Shown one piece after another: positions 18,832 to 27,843 of a DNA stretch of 64,000 nucleotides. Each line of letters starts with the position of its first letter. Position 1 is the stretch's first letter. Source of the DNA: UBA2882 sp045542735 (GTDB taxonomy: Bacteria > Bacillota > Clostridia > Lachnospirales > Lachnospiraceae). The stretch covers positions 1-64,000 of the forward strand of contig JAZQLQ010000015.1 of assembly GCA_045542735.1 (NCBI GenBank). Direction: 5' to 3'. Below the pieces are notes generated by a model. That model made no database searches. It worked only from the letters and a program-made list of their open reading frames with translations, and was not told where the DNA came from. A program made the position numbers and the translations under genes.

Positions 18832-19880
18832 TTCCAGCTACGTGCAATGTGTACGTTGTCGCATAATTCAGAGAATGTGCTAAAATAGTCCTCATAGTCG
18901 CATTTTTCGTTAAAGGAATCCTCAGCCAACGGATATAAGAAGATAATGCGGCATTTGCTTTGGAACAACAGTTTTCCTGCCACGCAGGCAGTTGAATAGA
19001 AGGAAACCAGAGTTTTATCTTCGAAAGCGCCGGAAGCAATGGCAAGCTCGAAGGGACAGGAATCCTGATATACCGATAATTCGCCATGGAAATTGTCGTG
19101 GGCTCCTCTTGGATGAGGCTTAATTGTAAAGTTTTCGTTACCTACAATATCCCGCAATTTTAAAATCAAACGCTGATAGGTTTCGGGATTTTCAGAACCG
19201 TTTTCGGTACCCTGACCCAAGAAGATAACCTTTTCCTTCGGAGGGTTTGCCTCAAACTGAAAAATATCCTTGGCAATTTTGGTAATGCGCTCAATTCGCT
19301 CAGGGGTCTGAGGAATCAACTGCTTTTCGAAGCAAACATTCTTTTCTGCCATTTCCGGTCGGAACATCAAAATGTCTTGCTCCATTTTCTGAATGTCATA
19401 ACCAAACAGCATCCGGTACATTTTTTCTCCCGAAGGGGTATTTATGATGTGAATCGGGGTCTTGGTATAGCTGGCAAATCCATCTTCAAAGCGATGGAAG
19501 GTAATTTTCTTATTTCTCTTAATCAATGTCTTTGCAATTTCCTTTACAATCTCGTCGGGTGCGGCAGGCGCAGAAAAATAAACCTTATCATAAGTAGGCA
19601 AGGGAGCATCGAGGATGACATCGGTTGTCTTGTTATGGATAAAGCTTTCCCAGAAAGTAATGGGAGCAGATTTATAAGGATTTTTGATTAATTTGGCATC
19701 AGCAAAAGAAACCTTATGAAAATAAGGAGCCAAGCGACCGCTTTTATATAATTCCACCATGGACGGAGTTTTGTCTGTAACAATCAGATCTACTTCGTCT
19801 TCTGATAAAAAAGCATCTTTTACAAATAAAAAAACCAATAGGTGATAAGGGGTGCTTACCACGCCGAGTACTTTAGACAT
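18804..19880 (-). CDS. Sialyltransferase-like glycosyltransferase (GT52/polysialyltransferase type)
   Basis: A 358-residue protein resembling the GT52 and bacterial polysialyltransferase (GT38-like) group. The N-terminus VLGVVSTPYHLLVFLFV is the characteristic start of these enzymes. It is followed by FHRFEDGFASY (the D/E-D-G motif), KVIFLGQGTE, the HP motif in IKPHPRG, and SFYSTACVAGKLLF (the ST motif). These enzymes use CMP-sialic acid or related donors, which fits the NeuB-like gene at 31.96 kb. The ATG has AGGAGG five bases upstream. Its stop lies within the large inverted repeat. The donor is inferred. Confidence 0.72.
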   Translation of the reverse strand: MSKVLGVVSTPYHLLVFLFVKDAFLSEDEVDLIVTDKTPSMVELYKSGRLAPYFHKVSFADAKLIKNPYKSAPITFWESFIHNKTTDVILDAPLPTYDKVYFSAPAAPDEIVKEIAKTLIKRNKKITFHRFEDGFASYTKTPIHIINTPSGEKMYRMLFGYDIQKMEQDILMFRPEMAEKNVCFEKQLIPQTPERIERITKIAKDIFQFEANPPKEKVIFLGQGTENGSENPETYQRLILKLRDIVGNENFTIKPHPRGAHDNFHGELSVYQDSCPFELAIASGAFEDKTLVSFYSTACVAGKLLFQSKCRIIFLYPLAEDSFNEKCDYEDYFSTFSELCDNVHIARSWNEVEAMMHI

Positions 19881-19926
19881 ATCTGCCTCCTAAATGCGAA
19901 AATTTGATTCTAATCAATTAACAGTG

Positions 19927-21483
19927 CTAATTTCGCTTTAAAAATTTCTGTACAATATCCCATAACATGGCGCGTTCTTTTTTACCGAATAAAAACAGCA
20001 TATTGATAACGGCACCTGTGATACCGCAGATGAGGACATCAACAAAAATCCAAAGCCAGTTATGAGCGGGCAGGATCAGATAGAAACCAAAGAAGACTGC
20101 GCTCATGGCAATGCTGACTAAAATATAGCGGAAAATCGTAGGATAAAAGGATTTCTTAGGGATTTCCAGACAATGCGCCGCGTACATGGGAGTAAAGGTC
20201 ATATTTTTAATAATACCGAGGACTGTAGAAGTACCTGCAACACAAAAGACACCTAGGGAAGTGGTCTCAAGCAATACAAATACCAGACAAGTATTTACCA
20301 CGCCCATCACAAGGGTCACAATAGAATTCCATTTTAGTTTATTGACTACGGTGTAGACGTTAAACAAGGGACTGATGACACCGCCGACAATGGTACCAAA
20401 CATGGTCAGCAACGTCAGAATATATATGGTAAAAATAACCGAATGATCGTTGATGGATTGGGAATTGGGTAACCACAGGGTATAAAAGGGGATACCAAAA
20501 GCCAGCACAAAACATAGAGGAATATTGGCAAAGAAACCGGTCATTTTCATGGCGCTGGTCAAATCTTCAATCAGTTCTTTTTTGTTTTCTTTAGCATAGC
20601 TGATGGTAAGCGAGGGCGTGAACACGGCAGAGATGGTCTCGTACAACGTATTGATGGCCACTACAATGGTTTTGGAAGTACTGATATAGCCCATTTCTGT
20701 CCCACCGATAAATAGGTTGGTAATTAAGACATCCAGACCGTTCGTCAAGGTCTGGCCTGCGCGCATTACTGTATTCCAAACACCTGCCGACAGAATTTCC
20801 AGTATCTTTTTTATGGAAAAATGCTTGCGGCTGATTTCAATCTGAGGCATCAGTTTCTTGGTATAGTGAATATAGGTAAACAACAAATAAACCGTTGCGG
20901 CTAAGGATGCCACACCGATAAAGGATACATGAATAGGTAAAAAGAAAAAGGTCACAACTAAAATAACAGAGCGCAACACTTGGGATTCAATGGAACGGAA
21001 GGCCTGTAAATCCAAACGGTTGGCTGCGAAAGTAGCGGTGGAAAAGGTGGTGCTGACAATGGTCACCATGAAGTTTATAAAAGTCAGCGCAAATAACAAT
21101 TTAACATCCGGAACGAGAGCGGGCGAAATGTTGACCAGCTTGTCCAGGAATGAAACCACCAAAATGCAGGGAATAAACAGGATGCCCACAATCGTCAGAT
21201 TGGCATACATGGTGGAGTTGAAGTATTTGTTGGCGCTGTCATAATCACCTTTGGTCAGACTGACGGTAATGAAGCGTCCGGCCATGGAGTTTAAAGCCAT
21301 AGCTGCAATATTGGCATAACTGACAAAGTCATTTGCCAGATTCATAAAACCATAAGCTTCATAATTTAATTTATCAATAATGATTGGTGATAAAACAAAA
21401 CTGATGGCAAGACTGACCAAGGTAGAAATCATGCTTGCAGCCATGTTTATCATAATCTGTTTACTTTTGCTGATTGTTTTCAT
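19927..21483 (-). CDS. wzx: Wzx-type polysaccharide flippase (MOP/PST family)
   Basis: A 518-residue polytopic membrane protein with 12-14 hydrophobic segments. The N-terminal region MINMAASMISTLVSLAISFV, with KLNYEAYGFMNLANDFVSYA after it, is typical of oligosaccharide flippases. It is expected to translocate undecaprenyl-diphosphate-linked repeat units to the outer face. The gene lies 46 bp upstream of the sialyltransferase-like gene on the same strand, so the two may be one operon. AAAGGA precedes the ATG by six bases. The Wzy/ligase-like gene lies at 42 kb. Confidence 0.85.
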   Translation of the reverse strand: MKTISKSKQIMINMAASMISTLVSLAISFVLSPIIIDKLNYEAYGFMNLANDFVSYANIAAMALNSMAGRFITVSLTKGDYDSANKYFNSTMYANLTIVGILFIPCILVVSFLDKLVNISPALVPDVKLLFALTFINFMVTIVSTTFSTATFAANRLDLQAFRSIESQVLRSVILVVTFFFLPIHVSFIGVASLAATVYLLFTYIHYTKKLMPQIEISRKHFSIKKILEILSAGVWNTVMRAGQTLTNGLDVLITNLFIGGTEMGYISTSKTIVVAINTLYETISAVFTPSLTISYAKENKKELIEDLTSAMKMTGFFANIPLCFVLAFGIPFYTLWLPNSQSINDHSVIFTIYILTLLTMFGTIVGGVISPLFNVYTVVNKLKWNSIVTLVMGVVNTCLVFVLLETTSLGVFCVAGTSTVLGIIKNMTFTPMYAAHCLEIPKKSFYPTIFRYILVSIAMSAVFFGFYLILPAHNWLWIFVDVLICGITGAVINMLFLFGKKERAMLWDIVQKFLKRN

Positions 21484-21579
21484 AAAAAATCCTTTTATAG
21501 ATCCTTAGGGATGTAAAATTATCATGTGACATAAACAAAAAAATAATCACACAGAAGATTATAGCATGTTAGGAAGTAT

Positions 21580-21608
21580 TTGACTAGCAAAGTGCGCAAT
21601 GGTACAAT
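21580..21608 (+). promoter_or_regulatory. Sigma-A-type promoter for the amino-sugar operon
   Basis: TTGACT (21580-21585) and TACAAT (21603-21608) are separated by 17 bp, 37 bases before the ATG at 21646. This excludes the longer open frame from 21580 as the natural start. Confidence 0.65.
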
Positions 21609-21645
21609 AAAAAGAGTTTTATTTGATAGAATCGGAGAAGTCTGT

Positions 21646-22737
21646 ATGAAGATTATGCCAAACCGGATGGACCGGGGATTTTACCAATATCAGGAAGAGT
21701 TTGAGCAAAAAGCATTGGAAGTACTTCGTTCCGGCTGGTATGTGCTGGGTAAGGAAGTAAGTTCCTTCGAAGAAGAGTTTGCTGCCTATACCGGTGCGAA
21801 ATACTGTGTTGGTTTGGCAAGTGGTCTGGATGCTTTATGGATGGCTTTCCGCATCCTTGGTATCGGTACAGGAGATGAAGTAATCGTACAGGGCAATACC
21901 TATATCGCCAGCGTTATGGGTATCACCATGAATGGTGCGACACCGATTTTTGTAGAGCCGGATGATTATTATCAGATTGATACGGCAAAAATAGAAGAAA
22001 AGATTACAGATAAAACCAAAGCGATTCTGGTGGTTCATTTATATGGACAAGCTACAGATATGAAGCCTATTGTAGAGCTTTGTCAAAAATATGATTTGCG
22101 TTTGGTGGAGGACTGTGCACAAAGTCACGGTGCTTGTTTTGAGGGACAAATGACAGGTACCTTTGGCGATATCGGATGCTTTTCCTTTTATCCATCCAAA
22201 AACTTAGGTGCTTTTGGTGATGGCGGTGCCATTGTCACAAACGATGAGCAGATTGCAAAGGATATGAAGGTTTATCGCAATTATGGCAGTGAAAAGCGTT
22301 ATTACAATAAGGTAGTGGGCACCAACTCCAGATTGGATGAGATCCAGGCAGGGCTTTTGCGTGTCAGACTTTCCCATATGGCAGAGATGACCGAAGAAAA
22401 GCAACGGATTGCAGAGCGTTATCGTAAGGAGTTAAACAATCCCAAGTTTACATTACCGCCTCTTATGGAAGGTGCTACCCATGTATACCATCAATTTGTC
22501 ATCCGTACCAAAGAGCGGGACGCTTTGATTGATTATTTAAATGAGAAAGAGATTGGGACGATTATTCATTATCCTATTCCGCCACATTTGGCAGAAGCCT
22601 ATGCTTATTTAGGATTTAAAGAAGGTGATTTCCCCATGACGGAAACCTTGGCAAAAGAAGTACTGTCTATTCCGATGTACAACGGTATGACTGAAGAAGA
22701 GCAAAGCTATGTCATAGAAGCGCTCAATGCATTTTAG
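21646..22737 (+). CDS. DegT/DnrJ/EryC1-type sugar aminotransferase
   Basis: A 363-residue PLP-dependent aminotransferase. The PLP site is seen in GLASGLDALWMAFRILGI (phosphate-binding), VEDCAQSHGACF (the Asp that pairs with the ring nitrogen) and FSFYPSKNLGAFGDGG (the Schiff-base Lys). The sequence is like FdtB/QdtB-type enzymes that aminate dTDP-3-keto-6-deoxyhexoses, and the next gene is the matching 3,4-ketoisomerase. Together they would make dTDP-Fuc3N or dTDP-Qui3N. The ATG at 21646 has GGAGA eight bases upstream and lies after a clear promoter. An N-acyltransferase for the amino sugar was not seen nearby. Confidence 0.88.
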   Translation: MKIMPNRMDRGFYQYQEEFEQKALEVLRSGWYVLGKEVSSFEEEFAAYTGAKYCVGLASGLDALWMAFRILGIGTGDEVIVQGNTYIASVMGITMNGATPIFVEPDDYYQIDTAKIEEKITDKTKAILVVHLYGQATDMKPIVELCQKYDLRLVEDCAQSHGACFEGQMTGTFGDIGCFSFYPSKNLGAFGDGGAIVTNDEQIAKDMKVYRNYGSEKRYYNKVVGTNSRLDEIQAGLLRVRLSHMAEMTEEKQRIAERYRKELNNPKFTLPPLMEGATHVYHQFVIRTKERDALIDYLNEKEIGTIIHYPIPPHLAEAYAYLGFKEGDFPMTETLAKEVLSIPMYNGMTEEEQSYVIEALNAF

Positions 22738-22747
22738 AGGAAAAAGT

Positions 22748-23167
22748 ATGAAACCATTAAAAGAACTGTATGAAGTGATTGATTTTAATGAATATGGTGA
22801 CGAAAGAGGAAATCTGGTTGTTGTAGAGGGTAGTGGCCGTGATGTTCCGTTTGATATTAAACGAGTGTTTTACATGTATGGCTCTGATCCGGATATTATC
22901 CGTGGGCAACATGCAAACCGCAAAACCAAATTTGTACTGATTAATGTCAGCGGAACCAGTAAAGTAAAAGTAGATAACGGTGAAGAAACAGAGATTATCG
23001 AACTAAACAAACCACGTATGGGACTCTTTATCGATACCATGGTGTGGAAGGATATGTATGATTTTTCTGAAGATTCCGTATTGTTGGTTTTGGCGAGTGA
23101 ACATTATGACGGTGAAGAATATATCAGAGATTATGATACATTTATAAACGAAGTCAGAGGAAAATAA
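22748..23167 (+). CDS. dTDP-sugar 3,4-ketoisomerase (FdtA/QdtA-like cupin)
   Basis: A 139-residue cupin of the FdtA/QdtA family, which converts dTDP-4-keto-6-deoxyglucose to the 3-keto isomer. Visible are FNEYGDERGNLVVVEG, the core RGQHANRKTKFVLINVSG, and the closing LVLASEHYDGEEYIRDYDTF. The central motif has HAN where many family members have HAH, which may bear on product stereochemistry. The ATG at 22748 has AGAGG nine bases upstream and lies ten bases after the aminotransferase stop. The pairing with a DegT-type enzyme supports the assignment. Confidence 0.85.
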   Translation: MKPLKELYEVIDFNEYGDERGNLVVVEGSGRDVPFDIKRVFYMYGSDPDIIRGQHANRKTKFVLINVSGTSKVKVDNGEETEIIELNKPRMGLFIDTMVWKDMYDFSEDSVLLVLASEHYDGEEYIRDYDTFINEVRGK

Positions 23168-23170
23168 GAG

Positions 23171-24100
23171 ATGAGTAAAATTTCAATCGTTGTGCCGGTG
23201 TATTACAATTCCGACACGTTGATGATGCTTTATGAAGATATGAAAGAAAAAATCCTGGGCAAACTGGGAGATTACGAACTGGTATTTGTTGATGATGGAT
23301 CAGGAGATAACTCTTGGGAGATCATGAACCAAATCAAGGAAATGGATGGCAATACCAAGTGTGTGAAGTTATCACGTAATTTTGGTGAGCACGCAGCACT
23401 GTTAGCTGGCTTATCGGTTTGTACCGGTGATTGTGCCGTTACCAAGCAGGCGGATCTTCAGGAAGACAGTGAGATTATCCTGGATATGTATGAGAGTTGG
23501 AAAAAAGGCAATAAAGTTGTCTTGGCAGTACGTTCTGAACGGGATGAAAATCCTATCAAAAAGTTTTTTGCACATATGTACTATGTGATTATCCATAAAC
23601 TGGTTAATGACCGTATGCCGGTAGGTGGTTGTGATTGCTACCTCCTTGACAGACAGGTCATCAAGGTCCTTGAGATGTTGGATGAGAAGAATTCCTCTCT
23701 GACTTTACAGGTGCTTTGGGCAGGATTTAAAACCGATCATGTGTATTTCCACAGAAAAGACCGTGAGGTTGGTAAATCCCGTTGGACTTTGGCAAAGAAA
23801 GTGAAACTTGCCATGGACTCTATGTTGAGTTTTTCTTACTTCCCTGTACGCTTCATGTCTACGGTGGGTGTTATCTTTTTTATTGTTTCTGTTATTATGG
23901 CGATAGAAGTTATTGTAGAGAAGATTGTAGTTGGTACACCAATCATGGGATGGGCATCCCTGATGTGTGTGGTCCTCTTTTCCTTCGGAAGTATGATGTT
24001 GATGATGGGTATCTTAGGTGAATATGTGTGGAGAGCCTTGGATGCTTCCCGCAACAGACCTCCTTACCTCATTGATGAGATTAAAGAATCTGAAAAATAA
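23171..24100 (+). CDS. Polyprenyl-phosphate glycosyltransferase (GtrB/ArnC-like GT2)
   Basis: A 309-residue GT2 enzyme with an N-terminal catalytic domain and two C-terminal membrane helices (about residues 228-250 and 262-288). The catalytic domain shows VVPVYYNSDTL, VFVDDGSGDNSW, SRNFGEHAALLAGL and a KQADLQEDSE acidic motif. This architecture is that of GtrB/ArnC enzymes, which load a sugar on undecaprenyl phosphate. Given its place three bases after the ketoisomerase, it may load the 3-amino sugar or its precursor. That is inference. A terminator follows directly. Confidence 0.88.
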   Translation: MSKISIVVPVYYNSDTLMMLYEDMKEKILGKLGDYELVFVDDGSGDNSWEIMNQIKEMDGNTKCVKLSRNFGEHAALLAGLSVCTGDCAVTKQADLQEDSEIILDMYESWKKGNKVVLAVRSERDENPIKKFFAHMYYVIIHKLVNDRMPVGGCDCYLLDRQVIKVLEMLDEKNSSLTLQVLWAGFKTDHVYFHRKDREVGKSRWTLAKKVKLAMDSMLSFSYFPVRFMSTVGVIFFIVSVIMAIEVIVEKIVVGTPIMGWASLMCVVLFSFGSMMLMMGILGEYVWRALDASRNRPPYLIDEIKESEK

Positions 24101-24107
24101 TAAAAAT

Positions 24108-24137
24108 AAACCCGGCAGATAACTGCTGGGTTTTTAT
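24108..24137 (+). terminator. Rho-independent terminator after the amino-sugar operon
   Basis: A ten-base stem with one wobble (AACCCGGCAG / CTGCTGGGTT) and a four-base loop is followed by a T run, eight bases after the GT2 stop codon. Confidence 0.88.
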
Positions 24138-24160
24138 TATCTATTTATAGATGTGTGATT

Positions 24161-24628
24161 TTAATGCATCAGATTGTAATATCCCAGTGAAATACAAATG
24201 CCGATAATGGCACCAATCAAAACCTGTAAAGGTGTGTGTCCTACGAACTCTTTAAATTGTTCAATGGGCTGTTTGCCATTCCAACGGCCCATCTCTTTAA
24301 AAAGCTCCATCATGTCATTTAAAACAACAGCTTGCTTTCCTGTTTCGAGTCGTACACCCATGGCATCGTTCATGACAATGATACCGAAGAAAGTAGCCAT
24401 AGCGAACTCGAATCCGCCAAAACCGTAATGAAGTCCGGTGGCTGTTGCCAATGCGCAAACTGTAGCAGAGTGGGAACTGGGCATACCGCCGTTTCCGACC
24501 AAGCGCTCCAGTACAAACTCTTTGGTTACAATTAAATGAATGATCGTTTTTAAAACTTGTGCCACAAACCAACCGAGTGTCGCACAGACAAAAACCGGAT
24601 TATTCACAATCTGGGTAATTATATTCAT
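24161..24628 (-). CDS. YuiD-like divergent PAP2 family membrane protein (DUF212)
   Basis: A 155-residue membrane protein of the DUF212/YuiD family, distantly related to PAP2 phosphatases. It shows ATLGWFVAQVLKTI, GNGGMPSSHSATVCALATATG (a PSSHS core as in PAP2 proteins) and MNDAMGVRLETGKQA, with FVGHTPLQVLIGAIIGI near the end. The ATG at 24628 has AGAGGA nine bases upstream, so the short extension to 24652 is rejected. It is a lone housekeeping-like gene between the amino-sugar operon and the AraC regulator. Its substrate is not established for the family. Confidence 0.85.
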   Translation of the reverse strand: MNIITQIVNNPVFVCATLGWFVAQVLKTIIHLIVTKEFVLERLVGNGGMPSSHSATVCALATATGLHYGFGGFEFAMATFFGIIVMNDAMGVRLETGKQAVVLNDMMELFKEMGRWNGKQPIEQFKEFVGHTPLQVLIGAIIGICISLGYYNLMH

Positions 24629-24710
24629 GTTTGAAAATCCTCTTGAATTCAAAATTGGGATAAGCCCTAATAAGTATTATAGCCTAAATTCGTCATATTA
24701 TCAAGGAATT

Positions 24711-24740
24711 AGAATGCCCCGGTCATCTTCGGGGCATTCT
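24711..24740 (-). terminator. Hairpin at the 3' end of the AraC-type gene
   Basis: A perfect 10-bp stem (AGAATGCCCC / GGGGCATTCT) with a ten-base loop sits at the stop codon of the AraC-type gene. The following tail is only moderately T-rich on the minus strand. Confidence 0.6.
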
Positions 24741-25578
24741 ACCACTTCTTGCGATAGGCACTGGGTGTCATGGACTCATATTTTGTAAAGACCTTGGTAA
24801 AATAATTTACATCCGGGATGCCGCAGGAGACAGCAATGCTGCCGATGGGTTCGTTGGTGAAACGTAAAAGCTGCTTGGCCTCGTTGATACGGCGGCTGTT
24901 TAAATAGTTTCCAACGGTTAATCCCGTTGCTTTTTTAAATTCTCTGGATAAATGGAATTTGCTGATAAAAAACTGAGAAGATAAAAAATCTAAATCAATA
25001 TCTTCTGCAAAATGTTCATCCAGATATGTGCGGATGGCAAGAAGCTTTTCCAGAGTACTATCAGCCTTTCCTTCCTGGATGGAAGCGGATTCCATGTAGC
25101 AGGCAGTCACGATATCGGTCAGATATTTGTGACACTTTTGTTCAAAAAAAGTTTGCTTTTCTGATTGCTCCAGAAAGAGACTTTTTAAAGCTGACAAAAA
25201 GGCAGAAATATCAGTGGGATGAAATAAAAATTGACCGTTTTGCTCCTCGTAGTGTTGGTAAATGGCAGAGGCCTCTTTTCCGTAAAAATGTACCCAGGAC
25301 AGTTCCCAAGGGTCATCTTTGCTGCTTTCGTGTGCATACTCTTCCAGACAATTTATAAAAATACAATCTCCCATGTGGATGGGAAAGCGTTTGCCGCGAT
25401 AAGTCAGGGTGCCGCTACCTTGCATGACGGTGAAGAAAAGCAGAGATGATAAGTTGTCACGGCGGCTGACATGGGGTTCAATACTTTGTAACGAACCGGT
25501 TTCCTGTACATAAAGGTAGTGCTCTTTAGCATACGTGGAAGGAGTTGTAATAATACGATTTGAATGTATAGTTTTCAT
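24739..25578 (-). CDS. AraC-family transcriptional regulator
   Basis: A 279-residue regulator with an N-terminal cupin sensor domain (about residues 40-110, with GSGTLTYRGKRFPIHMGDCI) and a C-terminal double helix-turn-helix AraC domain (about 180-279). The latter includes FFISKFHLSREFKKATG and IGSIAVSCGIPDVNYFTKVF, ending TPSAYRKKW. The cupin suggests a small ligand such as a sugar. The gene is divergent from gmd across about 170 bp, so control of the GDP-fucose operon is possible but unproven. The ATG at 25578 has an AGGTG about seven bases upstream. Confidence 0.9.
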   Translation of the reverse strand: MKTIHSNRIITTPSTYAKEHYLYVQETGSLQSIEPHVSRRDNLSSLLFFTVMQGSGTLTYRGKRFPIHMGDCIFINCLEEYAHESSKDDPWELSWVHFYGKEASAIYQHYEEQNGQFLFHPTDISAFLSALKSLFLEQSEKQTFFEQKCHKYLTDIVTACYMESASIQEGKADSTLEKLLAIRTYLDEHFAEDIDLDFLSSQFFISKFHLSREFKKATGLTVGNYLNSRRINEAKQLLRFTNEPIGSIAVSCGIPDVNYFTKVFTKYESMTPSAYRKKW

Positions 25579-25748
25579 TAAAATCACCTAAAATCAAAGT
25601 TTTTTAACACAAAAATGTGATAGCAATATTTTACTATTTTGAGGCAACATTGTCCATTGTTTTTAGGGAATAATAGGAGTAAATTAGTAAAAGCGATATT
25701 AGAATAAGCAATCGACTTAGATATTATGATAATAAAGGAGAATTAAAA

Positions 25749-26813
25749 ATGAAAAATGTAGCATTAATTACCGGTATCACAGGACAGGACGGTTCTTATC
25801 TGGCAGAGTTTTTGTTGGAGAAGGGATATGAAGTACATGGTTTGATCCGCAGACACAGCATCAGCAATACGGAGCGTATTGATCACTTGATTGCATCCCC
25901 TTACCATAAAGTTAAATTTTTCCTTCATTTTGCTGACACAACCGATTCCAGTAACTTGATGCGTTTGATTGCAGAGATTAAGCCTACGGAGGTTTATAAC
26001 CTGGCAGCACAGTCTCATGTAGGAATTTCTTTTGATGTACCTGAGTACACAGCAGAGGCAACCGGTGTCAGTACATTAAAATTATTGGAAGCAATCCGTG
26101 TAAACGGTGGTAACTGCAGATATTATCAGGCGTCCACCTCCGAGCTTTTCGGTGGCATTCCTGAGACAGCACCTCAGAGTGAAACAACACCTTTTTATCC
26201 CAAGAGTCCTTATGGTGTTGCAAAATTATATTCCTATTGGATTACCGTAAACTATAGAGAATCTTACAACATGTTTGCATGTAACGGTATCTTATTTAAC
26301 CATGAATCTCCCAGAAGAGGTGAGAATTTCGTGACACGTAAGATTACCCTGGCAATTGCCAATATGATGGCGGGCAAACAGGAGAAACTGACCCTTGGAA
26401 ATATGGATGCTAAGCGTGACTGGGGCTTTGCCGGCGACTATGTAGAAGGTATGTGGATGATTCTTCAGAATGACAAGCCCTGCGATTATGTATTGGCTAC
26501 TAATGAGACTCATACCGTTCGTCAGTTTGTGGAAGCTGCTTTTGAAGAACTTGGTATTTCCATTCGCTGGGAAGGCAAAGGTGTGGATGAAAAAGGTTAT
26601 GATGTAGAGACAGGAAAACTGTTGGTAGATATCAATCCGGAGTTTTATCGTCCCGCAGAAGTAGAATTCCTTTGGGGTGATCCTACAAAGGCAGAAACAG
26701 AACTTGGCTGGAAGAGAAAAGTAGATTTCAGAGGTTTGGTTTCTATGATGATGGATGCAGACATGAAAGCCATTACAGGCAAAACATGTGCAGAGTTTAA
26801 AGCAGAGAAATAA
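25749..26813 (+). CDS. gmd: GDP-mannose 4,6-dehydratase
   Basis: A 354-residue extended SDR that converts GDP-D-mannose to GDP-4-dehydro-6-deoxy-D-mannose. It has the cofactor loop ITGITGQDGSYLAEFL, the GLIRRHS segment, NLAAQSHVGISFD, the catalytic STSELFG and YGVAKLYSYW (YxxxK), and FNHESPRRGENFVTRK, all diagnostic for GMD. AAAGGAG precedes the ATG. It heads a four-gene operon for GDP-fucose and GDP-mannose supply. A weak promoter-like TTAGAA/TATTAT pair with 17-bp spacing lies at 25699-25727. Confidence 0.96.
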   Translation: MKNVALITGITGQDGSYLAEFLLEKGYEVHGLIRRHSISNTERIDHLIASPYHKVKFFLHFADTTDSSNLMRLIAEIKPTEVYNLAAQSHVGISFDVPEYTAEATGVSTLKLLEAIRVNGGNCRYYQASTSELFGGIPETAPQSETTPFYPKSPYGVAKLYSYWITVNYRESYNMFACNGILFNHESPRRGENFVTRKITLAIANMMAGKQEKLTLGNMDAKRDWGFAGDYVEGMWMILQNDKPCDYVLATNETHTVRQFVEAAFEELGISIRWEGKGVDEKGYDVETGKLLVDINPEFYRPAEVEFLWGDPTKAETELGWKRKVDFRGLVSMMMDADMKAITGKTCAEFKAEK

Positions 26814-26854
26814 AACGATAGATGCAGAGATGGATTAGAAGGGAAGGAATACAG

Positions 26855-27796
26855 ATGAATAAAACAGATAAAATCTATGTGGCAGGCCACAGAGGTTTGG
26901 TTGGAAGTGCTATTGTACGGAATCTGGAGTCAAAAGGCTATACCAATATCATCGGACGTACACACAAAGAGTTGGATTTGACCAATCAGGCAGCAGTACA
27001 AGCTTTCTTTGAAGAAGAAAAACCGGATGTGGTAGTACTTGCAGCGGCAAAGGTTGGCGGTATTAATGCCAATAATACGGCTCCTGCAGAGTTTGCCTAT
27101 GAAAACATGCAGATTCAATGTAATGTGATTAAATGTTGCCATGATTATAAAGTGAAGAAATTGTTATTCCTTGGAAGTACTTGTATTTATCCCAAGATGG
27201 CACCTCAGCCCATTCCGGAGGATGCGCTTTTGACAGGTCCTTTGGAAGTAACAAACGAGGCATATGCCATTGCCAAGATTGCAGGACTTGAGATGTGCAA
27301 GTTTTTCAAAAAACAGTATGGGGATGATTTTATCAGTTGTATGCCTACCAACCTTTACGGTCCTCGTGATAACTATGATTTGAACGGCTCTCATGTAATG
27401 CCGGCAATGATCCGTAAGTTCCACGAGGCAAAGGTTAACAATGTGCCTTTTGTAGAGTTGTGGGGTACAGGAACTCCTCTTCGTGAGTTTTTGTATGTGG
27501 ATGATATGGCAGATGCCTGTGTATTCTTATTGGAGAATTACAGCGGTGAACAGCATGTCAACATTGGAACAGGTAAAGAAGTGACCATTAAGGAGCTGGC
27601 GGAAACCGTACAAAGATGTGTGGGATACGAAGGTGAGATTCGTTGGAATACCGATATGCCGGACGGAACACCCAGAAAACTGACAGACGTAACCAAGCTT
27701 CACAGCTTGGGTTGGCAGCACAAGGTGGATTTAGAAGAAGGTGTGCAGCTTGCCTATGACTGGTTTAAAGAAAATGTAGATACAGCCAGAATGTAA
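26855..27796 (+). CDS. fcl: GDP-L-fucose synthase
   Basis: A 313-residue epimerase-reductase that makes GDP-L-fucose from the GMD product. It shows YVAGHRGLVGSAIVRNL, AAAKVGGINANN, LFLGSTCIYPKMAPQPI, the YxxxK pair in EAYAIAKIAG, and PTNLYGPRDNYD, all typical of Fcl/WcaG. The ATG at 26855 has GAAGGGAAGGAA upstream and is preferred over the in-frame ATG at 26822. It follows gmd by 41 bp. The product probably feeds the fucosyltransferase-like enzyme at 0.95-1.74 kb. Confidence 0.95.
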   Translation: MNKTDKIYVAGHRGLVGSAIVRNLESKGYTNIIGRTHKELDLTNQAAVQAFFEEEKPDVVVLAAAKVGGINANNTAPAEFAYENMQIQCNVIKCCHDYKVKKLLFLGSTCIYPKMAPQPIPEDALLTGPLEVTNEAYAIAKIAGLEMCKFFKKQYGDDFISCMPTNLYGPRDNYDLNGSHVMPAMIRKFHEAKVNNVPFVELWGTGTPLREFLYVDDMADACVFLLENYSGEQHVNIGTGKEVTIKELAETVQRCVGYEGEIRWNTDMPDGTPRKLTDVTKLHSLGWQHKVDLEEGVQLAYDWFKENVDTARM

Positions 27797-27843
27797 GACA
27801 AAAAGAAATGCAAGCTGAAAGACAACAAGAAAGAGGAACGTAC

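Noticed and set aside
21580..21645. Longer N-terminus of the aminotransferase starting at 21580.
   Set aside because: It overlaps a well-formed promoter and lacks a Shine-Dalgarno; the ATG at 21646 has both in correct positions.
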